Source of the DNA: Lophium mytilinum
Taxonomy: Eukaryota > Ascomycota > Dothideomycetes > Mytilinidiales > Mytilinidiaceae
Assembly (NCBI GenBank): GCA_010093605.1
Contig: MU004185.1
Location: 703,334 to 767,333, forward strand
DNA length: 64,000 nt
Direction: 5' to 3'
The position numbers and the translations under genes are program-made. Below, one piece after another: positions 56,355-64,000 of this stretch. Below the pieces are notes generated by a model, which saw only the letters and a list, made by a program, of their open reading frames with translations, was not told the DNA's origin and did no database searches. Within the stretch, counting starts at the first letter, position 1. Each line of letters opens with the position of its first letter.

Positions 56355-56427
56355 CATTGATCTATCTATCTACCTATTAATCTGTCTATCTATTCTTATA
56401 CTTATTAGACCTTTAAATAGGAGGGGT

Positions 56428-56672
56428 AGCTCCTATTAGGGTCTATGTAGCTGTTCTATCTAGGCTAATTTATAAGGGAAACCTGTTTCCTGCTGGGCAG
56501 TATTTAGGTAAAACCCTTATCCTCTATTATACTCAGTAATAGGCGCCCTTCTCTTTTTACTATAGCTATAGTGGACATGTAGTAGGTCTATAAGGACTAC
56601 TACAGGATAAGCTACTAAGATGCATGTATTAGAACTATCTAGATACAGTTCTTATCCTTCTAGGTTTAGGCT
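56428..56672 (+). repeat. Diverged direct duplicate, AT-shifted copy
   Basis: Aligns by eye with 57062-57313 (for example CTATCTAGGCTAATTTATAA versus CTATCTAGGCTAGTTACAAG). Where they differ, this copy mostly has T or A for C or G, as expected from RIP. Family unknown. Confidence 0.6.
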
Positions 56673-57061
56673 ACGTAAAATCCAGATGTTAAGCTAGTAT
56701 AGGATTAGTGTAAGGGCCCGCGTGTAAATAATGCACACATAGGCTCTTTATCTAGGACGTTAAGTAGAGTTAAAGAGTAGTGGGTGGCTATATAGGCTAT
56801 AGGAAACAGGAAGGCTATAGGAAATAGAAAGGCTAGATAGTTTATGGGTACTATGCAGCTATTAGGCAAGACTTAGTAGATAGTAATAACATTACTCTGC
56901 TTTAAGAGAAGGAGGTATACGATTTATAGCTTCTGTATAATTTTATAGGTAGGCTATTGTTAAATAAGAGTGCTAATAAGTAGAAGGGCTAGTAGGGCGG
57001 GTTAATAATAGGAGTGGTAGGCTTAATGTATTATTATTATTAAATTCTATTAAGCTAGTGC

Positions 57062-57313
57062 AGCTCCCGTTAGCGGCTATACAGCTGTCCTATCTAGGCT
57101 AGTTACAAGGGGAAATTGCTTGCTACCGAATAGCTATTGGATGAAACCCTCATCCTCTATAGTGTATGGAGCCGAGCGCTCTCTCTTGGAGCATTATTTA
57201 GCTGTTGGGGACGCATGGTAGGTAGGTCTATCAGGCCTGCCACAGAATAGGCCATTGTGATGCGTCCTCCTAGATCAATCTGGATTGGGTTGTGGTTATC
57301 CTCCTAGGTCCGG
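57062..57313 (+). repeat. Diverged direct duplicate, GC-richer copy
   Basis: Partner of 56428-56672, in direct orientation about 630 bp away. It keeps more C and G (for example GATGCGTCCTCCTAG against GATGCATGTATTAGA). The pair might be terminal repeats of an old element, but the DNA between shows no domain. Confidence 0.55.
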
Positions 57314-57856
57314 GTTGGGTTGGGTTGATTGGAATCCGGCGCGAATAGCTGGTGTAGCCAGCGTATATTTGTATCTACTCTTTATATAACATAGGTCTAC
57401 TAGCTAGATTGCCCGCCTGCTAGGGCCCCCTAGGCTGCCCTTCCTACAATAACCTGTATACTGCTGATTTGCTCTATAAGTCTATATTACAAGTGATTAC
57501 TTATATATATATAATAGTAGACCAACACGCGCATCTATCCTTTTAGGCCATATAAACAGTGTCACCAGCAAGGTATTAATCCTTCTCCCTGTGTAACAGT
57601 TACCGGCCGGCCGACTGGCAAAATGGCAAGGCTAAAGCTGCAGACTTCCTATTAGCCTTAGCATATAGAGGTGCTGTATAAGCTGTAGCTTATTCAGCTG
57701 TGCACGAGTGGTTAAAAAGGAAGTATATACGCATACTTGCCATCGCCCAGGCAGCTAGCTGCTGTCCACCACGAGTCTACCAGGTGTCTATAGAGGCCTG
57801 GAGCTAACTATTACTACTATCATATACTACGCCCTGCGGCGTCTACCCTTCTACTA

Positions 57857-58030
57857 CCATATTCTCTGAGAATATACAAAAGCCACGCTTGGCACCGCTA
57901 AGCCTATAAGCGTATAGTGTATCGGGAAATCGAGCTATCACACGCCGATAGGCGTGACATGATTTGCTCAACGAGTAAGGTTAAGATAGCGCTGGCAAGC
58001 GTGGCTTTTATATAATCTCAGAGAATACAG
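57857..58030. mobile_element. TA-flanked MITE, copy 3 (shortened)
   Basis: A 174-bp relative of the elements at 41049-41480, between TA (57855-57856) and TA (58031-58032). Left end CCATATTCTCTGAGAATATA; reverse complement of the right end CTGTATTCTCTGAGATTATA. It has the shared CTCAACGAGTAAGGTTAAGA but lacks about 30 bp of the interior, around the GACAGGCCCACAAATCAG block. Confidence 0.85.
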
Positions 58031-58910
58031 TATTGGGTAGAGCCCCTTTATATGGCGTATAACGCTCTCGCAATAATAGACCAACTATATCTTGCAGGTA
58101 GAGGTTATCACCTCTAATAACTTAACGCCGCGCGGCTATTAATAATTCCCTTGTGCCTACTAACTAAACTAATAATATCCTTGCTCTTACGCCTATTAGC
58201 TCCCTAGTCCTTAGTCCTAGCGTTTACTTAAATATTCGCGGTAGCGTTCATTCATTTATCTATTAAGAGATATAAGTGCAACTATACTAGTATAGAGGTG
58301 TCCTTTTATTTTAATAGATTAGTCCTATCGCTCCTACTAATAAGTATAAGCGCTAGTATAGCCGTAGGTTAGAATAGCTACCTAGGTATTAGAATATTAA
58401 AAAGTTTTTGAAACTACCCCTCTATTTTATTATTATTAGTTGTGCAAGAGCTTTACTAAGGCTCCTATAAAAACTCTTCCATTCTAGCGGCGTTAAGGAC
58501 AACATCTTTAAAGACAATCTCTAGCCACAACGCAACGTTGTTGCACCAGTAATAAACGTGATTCTCACTCTCATACAGGCCTTGCGGTTTGAATAAGATA
58601 GAAAGAAACCCCCGTAAAATAATATGGGTCAAATCATGGTTTTAGTGTTCCTCTTAATATACTATAAAACGCTTTTCTACCTTTCTTTTAATAATATGCT
58701 ATAATAGCTAATTAGACAATAGATCTAATAGAGATATTGCTTATTATAAAGAACTGAGTCTTTACATGATAGTAGTATAGTAGATAAACTAGAGCTACAC
58801 TAGTAAAACATACTTTTAATGTAACATGCTCATAAGCATTATAATAGTATAAGCGTTACATCCTTATGTATAATAGGCTTAAATGTTAAAGGTATAGAGT
58901 TAATGTAAGA

Positions 58911-58961
<51 letters not shown>
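58911..58961 (+). repeat. (GATA)n microsatellite
   Basis: About twelve perfect units at the left edge of fold-back element B; the bases before it (TATAGAGTTAATGTAAGAATAGATA region) match those before the array at 55935. Confidence 0.95.
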
Positions 58962-58962
<1 letters not shown>

Positions 58963-59340
58963 GAATTATACTACTTAAGTCTCATTCTACATCATTAGCA
59001 GCAGAGTATATATACAGCATTCTATGCACTATAAAACGTTTCTCTACCGTTCTTATAACGTTATCTAATGTTTGTTGTATCACGTTCAAACGCCCACGGT
59101 TTCGTCCCGTTTAAAGGCTTTTAAGCCTATTATGCGTAAGGATATAACGCTTATGCTATTATAAACCTTACATTGAAAGCTATTAGATAGAACAAAACTA
59201 TAAGCATTTAAACATAATACAATAAGTATTAGATAATATTATAAGAATGTTAGAGAAGCGTTTTACAATGCATTAAATGGCGTAAATATACAACTCCGTT
59301 GCTGTTAGTATAGAATACAACTCAAGCAATATAAATCCTA
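58962..59340. mobile_element. Fold-back element B with microsatellite-tipped arms
   Basis: 379 bp, related to element A over its length (GGAATTATACTACTTAAGTC; GCACTATAAAACGTTTCTCT; AGAGAAGCGTTTTACAATGC; CTCCGTTGCTGTTAGTATAG). As in A, the two ends are inverted repeats that continue into GATA and TATC arrays. It contains GTATCACGTTCAAACGC, a less AT-shifted stretch. Confidence 0.75.
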
Positions 59341-59342
59341 TA

Positions 59343-59374
<32 letters not shown>

Positions 59375-59380
59375 CATCTG

Positions 59381-59430
<50 letters not shown>

Positions 59431-59462
59431 CATCTATCCATCCATCCATCCATCCATCTATT
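59341..59462 (+). repeat. (TATC)n/(CATC)n microsatellite
   Basis: A 122-bp array of TATC with interspersed CATC units, at the right edge of element B. Confidence 0.95.
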
Positions 59463-60877
59463 TATTCCTATATCTATCTCTCTACCCACTTTTCTATATA
59501 GAGGATATGCCTAGTAAGTAGATAAGAAATATATAAGGGGTAGTAGTAGTAGGAGTTTTATAGTATATAGTATATATGAAATAGATTAATATCTAGTAAT
59601 AACTTTCTTACTTAACTCTTAGGATCTGTTTTCTTTATTAATAGCTTCCAAGTTGTTAAGTATAAAGTATGCTTTCTAAATTAGGCTAGTACTACTATTA
59701 GTGCCTACTCTATAATAATCTTAAGTCTAGTATATATATTATACTATACTAAGAGAGAAGTATATATAGGTCTAGAAACTATAAACGTCTATGTCTTTTG
59801 ACCTTTTAAAGATAGGGTGTTAAGTGTCCTATTAAATAGTATACTACTTAAGTATACTAATCTAGTATACTACCTTTATACTATTATATTAGACTATAGG
59901 CCTCTTAAGATATAAAATCCTAGCTTTAGTCTATCCCTTACTTAAATAAGAGTTTTATACTAAGAGCTTTATTATCTTACTAGCCCTAGAGTGTATATTA
60001 TATATATAGTAGCTATACTATTTAATAAAGTATTAGATGGAGGTAGAATAACTCTACCTTTTAGTAGATGCTAATAGAATATATATCTATCTATAAGGGG
60101 ATGTAATTACTTGTCCCCTAAAGTAACATTATTATCAAGATACCCTTAATTACTACCCGTTTCTCCCCACTTCTCTCTACATCCTCCCTTCTTCCCCTAA
60201 GATTTAGTTCTTACACCGCTAAGAATAACTTTTTATAATTAATGCAAAGTATAATTACTAAAGTTTAACGCAGTATTCATATTATTCTATACTTTAATTA
60301 CTATACTATATTCCTTATGCACTATATATCTATAAAGGAAACTTAAATCTACTTATAGAAAGGATAATGCCTTGTTATAAAGGTCCTAACACATAAGACT
60401 ACCTAAGATGTTGATATCTGGGTACTTTTTACCTTAAAGAGCACTAAGCAGGTGGTGGGCGCATCGGTAGGCGGGCCAGTTGTTCTGGCACATGGCTAGC
60501 ATCTGTTCACTTTTTTTGGTGTTGTAAATAAGATTTGACGTTTCAGATTGGTAGAACAAATTTACCACGTCTGGGAGCTAAGATCGAGTTGAAGGGTGGA
60601 GAAATAGGAAGAGAAAATGGGGTGATATTTAAGCTGGTTCTATTATTTATTGGGCCTGCAGTGTTTTATTTTAAAGGGTTGTACATTGAGTAGCAAATGT
60701 TTAACAATATCAACACCACATAAAATACACATGACGCTATGCTTTCAATCAAAGTCCCACGGGTCAGACACTCCTGCTAACCTAGCGTAACGATACCGAA
60801 ATCCATGACCTCTCATCGCAAATAGTACCAAGCCTCTTCCTTCCTCGATACCACCAACGGGGGAGTCAAGCTGTTAC

Positions 60878-61598
60878 TTAGTGGCATGCAACGGATTTTG
60901 TCGCAGACGAATTACCGAACGTCATATATCCAATGAAGGCTCCTACGGCCACAGCAAGCATAACCCACCCGTTGTAGGTCATGAATAAGAGCCTGTTGAC
61001 CAAATCAATCCATTTGATCACTTGCGAGGTGCAAAAAGATCACTTACATGATGAAGAAGGAATAAAATACTTGAAGAGCGTAAAAAGCGGCATTTACCAT
61101 CTTGTTCCTCCTTTCAACGGCTTGCACAGACCTCCCTGACCAAAGTAATGAGCTCGATTCGTTGACGCTAGGACCTTCAAACCATCCTTTCAGCCTTGTT
61201 CGGTGAACGGACGACGTAACGCAGTCATCGTGCTACGACTCAACCACAGCTACACCGACTCTTTGTCTGCACCAATGAATAAATCCACTCACTTGTAGCT
61301 TCATCCACGCGTCTTGGAGTGTTCGAGTATGCTTCGTAACGGCGGGAAACCTCGCGGACGGCTTCGTAGCCTGCAGTAAGAAGGACGATGGCGAGCAAGG
61401 ACCAGAGCAGAGAAAAAGTGCCAGAGACATGCCATTGCCGGAAGACAATACACAGGTCCTGGGTGTCCCAGGTGAACAGCATCTAAGCAAGTTAGCAACG
61501 CTTCATTCAATGAGCAAGTCCTAACGAACGTTCATGTTGCAACGGTGGCTGTTGCCATGGTCCATATCACCATGGTCCATGTGTGAGTGGTCCATCAT
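60878..61598 (-). CDS. CTR-family copper transporter
   Basis: Exons 61598-61530, 61482-61293, 61186-61048, 60992-60878; 170 aa. CTR proteins import Cu(I) as trimers. The extracellular N-terminus is Met/His-rich (MMDHSHMDHGDMDHGNSHRCNMNMLFTW), as needed to bind copper. TM1 is WHVSGTFSLLWSLLAIVLLTAGYEAVREVSRRYEAY; TM2 ALQVFYSFFIMLLFMTYNGW carries the MxxxM selectivity motif; TM3 VMLAVAVGAFIGYMTFG carries GxxxG. All exons close in frame (513 nt). The donor of intron 1 (GTTCGT) is weak, and the acceptor of intron 2 (GAAAG at 61187) is the least certain border, as it lies in the variable loop. Divergent from bna1. Confidence 0.9.
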
Positions 61599-61950
61599 GA
61601 GTGGAGTACGTCGGTAGCTGCGTATTTGCTGCTGTTAGTCTGGAGGTGTTGGGGATGATTGTCGAAGGTGCGAGAGGAGTAGAATGGTGAGCTCTTAGGT
61701 GGGACTGTCAACCGTTGCGGGACGTCTCAGTAGCGTCGCAAGGGACCCGATCCCTGCTCCGATCGCCGCCAAGCGCTATGTCAGATTCGCTTTCGGCTGT
61801 CCACGGAACTGTACCGCAGCTCGACGTCGTGTCTGACATCTCCGGGAACCCTCTACAAAGTGATCAAAACTTCACAGGAATAATCGGATCGACTGTATTT
61901 ACTATCTTGCTTAGGGGTACACAGCATAGTAGCCTTGCATCTTGCTCACC
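61599..61950. promoter_or_regulatory. Divergent promoter, CTR / bna1
   Basis: 352 bp between outward-facing starts of a copper transporter and an iron-dependent dioxygenase. A metal-responsive element could be expected but I cannot point to one. Confidence 0.4.
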
Positions 61951-62710
61951 ATGCAAGCCCTAGGACGCTCTGCTTTGCGTCTTACGCATCGGCCCGTCAC
62001 CACTCGCAGGTCAGTCTTCGCAACACGCTACCGCAAGTTTGCCTTGACAGCCGCCCGAGGCGCTCTTTCAAGCCCGTTGAATTTGCCGAAATGGTAAGCA
62101 TGCAGCTTCTTAGTATGTCATTTCCTGTTCTTACTGATTGAATGCAACGTAAAAGGCTTGAGGACAATTCTCATTTGCTCAAGCCGCCTATCAACAACTA
62201 TTGTGTGTATAATGACGATGTGACTGTGATGGTACGCTCAGTCCGTCCCCCTGACTTAGGCCAAGACTTACTCGTCACTGAACTCAGATCGTTGGCGGCC
62301 CCAATGAACGCACGGACTATCACATAAATGAGACCGCTGAATGGTTCTTCCAGTACAAAGGCGACATGTTACTGAAGACGGTCGACGATGGGAAGTTCAG
62401 GGACATACACATACGAGAAGGAGAGATGTTCCTTCTCCCACCAAACACTCCTCACAACCCCGTCCGCTTCGCCAACACAGTGGGAATAGTCCTGGAGCAA
62501 CATCGGCCTGAGAGCTCAATAGATCGACTGCGTTGGTATTGCCAGAATTGCGGCGAGAAAGTCCATGAAGCCGCCTTCCACTGCACCGACTTAGGAACGC
62601 AGCTCAAGGATGCCGTTAACAAATTCAAGGCCGACATGGAAGCAAGAACCTGTCGTAGCTGCGGTACTGTGTGCGATGTAGCTCCGAAGGGCACTGCCAA
62701 GGAAGGCTGA
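61951..62710 (+). CDS. bna1: 3-hydroxyanthranilate 3,4-dioxygenase
   Basis: Exons 61951-62093, 62156-62231, 62288-62710; 213 aa. This Fe(II) enzyme opens 3-hydroxyanthranilate in NAD synthesis from tryptophan. The core [64 protein letters not shown] has the His and Glu ligands; LLPPNTPHNPVRFANTVGIVLEQHRP has the third His. The C-terminal rubredoxin-like pair WYCQNCG ... CRSCGTVC is present. Unusually, about 43 residues precede LNLPKW (MQALGRSALRLTHRPVTTRRSVFATRYRKFALTAARGAL), rich in Arg and free of acids, like a mitochondrial presequence. Yeast Bna1 is cytosolic. The core is certain; the first exon is less so. Confidence 0.9.
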
Positions 62711-62741
62711 CCGCATACAATACCCACTGCGGATATCTCGA

Positions 62742-64000
62742 TCACAACCCCTTCCACATCATCTTGGAAACGTGGTCAACCTTCTTTCTGCTTGGTTTCA
62801 CGAGGCCAAAATATTTGAACTCGGCCAATGATCTCTGGAAGAGGGATCTATAAAAAGTATCAGTCTGATTCGGGTGGAGAACAGCTGCAGCTGGGTGATA
62901 GGATATGGATCTTACGTGGTTACGTCTTCCGCTTGACTGTCTTCGTTCCCAGTGATGGCGTTGAAGGCAAGCCACAAATCGTTGACATTCAACATCGCGC
63001 CCGACTCAAGGTACAGTTGATACAAGATAGCGCTTGGTGGCTGGCTAACTGATAGTTGATGCTGCATCTCTCGTTAGCTAAAGGCAATGCAAGATGAATG
63101 AAATTGCGAGCATACTCCTTCCTCGGCCTTTGACTCTGCACAGCAAGTACAATTGAGATAGTCGTGCGGTGATGATAGAGCGCGTTCTATCGCAAATCGA
63201 GGCTTGGGTGCGAAAACCTCGTTATGTGGCGATTTGAGGTCGTATAAGAGGATTTCGGACAAGTATAGACTGTGCGGGTCAATGAGCGCTTCTGTCAGAT
63301 ACGCTTCCAGCTCATCGTGAAAGCGTCCAACCAGATCTGAATAGGCGGCATCTTGCTTGGAAAGTGTAGACTTGTGCTTGCTTAGATCTACCTTTTGAGC
63401 CACTAGGGTGGTCCTAAGGGTATTGCTTTGTATATCGTAGTGGCTTTTGAGGGGTTCTGATGTAGTAGTACTATGCTCCGTCAGGTCGGCAAGTGCTTGT
63501 TGATATGACCCAATGTCCATTGGTAGCCCACTATGCCCCGAAGATGCTAAGCTTGCTAGCACATGAGAAAATGTATCTGAGGATGCTTTCCTGACCATCA
63601 AAAGGGTCTCACGGGTCAGCGGTGACCCGTAAAGGTCTCCGGAAGCTGATCGAATGTAAAGCGAGGAGTACCGGACTTGCTGCGTTTTCCAGACAGCGTT
63701 TCTGAGGACGACAACAGTTGCGATGGCTGACACGAGTCTAGAAAGCGCTGTTTGACCTAATTCTAGATGTTGTTTGATATTCGCAAATAGAAATTGATCT
63801 GAATCCAAGAGGCTGTGTATTTCGCGGGTGGACCCGTCTTCGAGCAAGGCCTCGACATGGCTATATTATGAGTCAGTACTCTGGAAAGACTGGTGATGTG
63901 GGACACAGTCATACTTGCGGAAAGACGGGAGAGTTCTTAGAGCCTCAAATGTACCGTGGTTTATCTGATCAAACGCAAGCGAGCCATTCAGGAAGACACT
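62742..64000 (-). CDS. orc3: Origin recognition complex subunit 3, C-terminal part
   Basis: Exons >64000-63915, 63860-63116, 63061-62916, 62847-62742 (the 5' end is off the window). Orc3 is a core subunit of the ORC that marks replication origins. Visible: NGSLAFDQINHGTFEALRTLPSFRKN/HVEALLEDG, the linker helices, then the C-terminal signature APKPRFAIERALSSPHDYLNCTCC, continued after splicing as GHQLSVSQPPSAILYQLYLESGAMLNVNDLWLAFNAITGNEDS and LFQRSLAEFKYFGLVKPSRKKVDHVSKMMWKGL, the winged-helix end. The joined frame is open throughout. Its stop lies 31 bp from the stop of bna1, so the two 3' regions must overlap. Confidence 0.92.

Larger units (their letters stand above)
55562..60877. other. 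AT-rich, gene-free repeat island
   Basis: About 5.3 kb with high AT content, many TATATA and TAGTA runs, and almost no frames above 60 codons. It contains two fold-back elements, one TA-flanked MITE, a diverged direct duplicate and four GATA/TATC microsatellites. This composition fits decay by repeat-induced point mutation followed by drift; no transposase or polymerase domain can be read. Normal composition returns near 60400-60600, at the 3' side of the copper transporter gene. Confidence 0.8.

Noticed and set aside
56428-57313. LTR pair of a retroelement
   Set aside because: Direct duplicates are present, but I see no TG...CA ends, primer site or coding domain; left as repeats of unknown family.
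55935-59462. CRISPR-like array from regular repeats
   Set aside because: The repeats are tetranucleotide microsatellites without spacers, in a eukaryotic genome.

Overview
This is a nuclear segment of a filamentous ascomycete (Pezizomycotina; the gene content and the mix of a gene-dense part with an AT-rich repeat island suit Dothideomycetes, though the class is an inference). Most genes carry one to four short introns (about 50-100 nt) with GT-AG ends and CTAAC/CTGAC-like branch sites. I set exon borders by hand from splice signals, reading-frame continuity and remembered family sequences; nearly every spliced model below closes to a whole number of codons.

Layout: 1-1003 Sel1-repeat protein (-, runs off the left edge); 1671-3282 five-finger CCCH protein (-); 3878-4788 ATP synthase subunit 4 (+); 5067-6504 membrane-linked lipase-like protein (-); 7558-9314 HxxxDG acyltransferase-like protein (-); 9880-11726 eIF3d (-); 12031-13470 conserved fungal unknown (+); 13872-16204 NPP-type phosphodiesterase (+); 17108-19768 RAD17 (-); 20927-25806 large coiled-coil protein (+); 26396-27169 TMA22/DENR (-); 27371-29183 ALG12 (-); 29607-31129 PFA4 DHHC palmitoyltransferase (+); 31759-32848 HapC/NF-YB (-); 35318-35984 prefoldin 2 (-); 36218-36543 CMC2 (+); 37221-38483 NTR2-like splicing protein (-); 38685-39186 SmG (+); 39446-40718 APH-fold kinase (-); 42218-44658 CLIP-170-like CAP-Gly protein (+); 45616-51360 arginine-pathway carbamoyl-phosphate synthetase large subunit (+); 51643-53689 Scm3 (-); 54015-55561 ATG6/beclin (+); 55562-60877 AT-rich island; 60878-61598 CTR copper transporter (-); 61951-62710 3-hydroxyanthranilate dioxygenase (+); 62742-64000 ORC3 (-, runs off the right edge). 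The genes are ordinary housekeeping functions without an operon-like theme; many pairs are divergent and share short promoters.

The outstanding feature is inside the carbamoyl-phosphate synthetase gene. A 2,082-nt spliceosomal intron (47691-49772) splits the very conserved VVIN/NPETVSTD segment of the second synthetase half and contains an intact, same-strand reading frame for a GIY-YIG nuclease-like domain followed by two C2H2 zinc fingers. This looks like a homing-endonuclease-style mobile gene sheltering in a nuclear intron of an essential gene. The intron also has a 163-bp imperfect tandem repeat, a perfect 15-bp inverted repeat and short repeats after the ORF.

Other mobile DNA: three short TA-flanked inverted-repeat elements (two share one TA at 41275-41276; one lies in the AT island) and two fold-back elements whose arms include GATA/TATC microsatellites. 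The AT island shows C-to-T-skewed duplicates, as expected from RIP-like decay.
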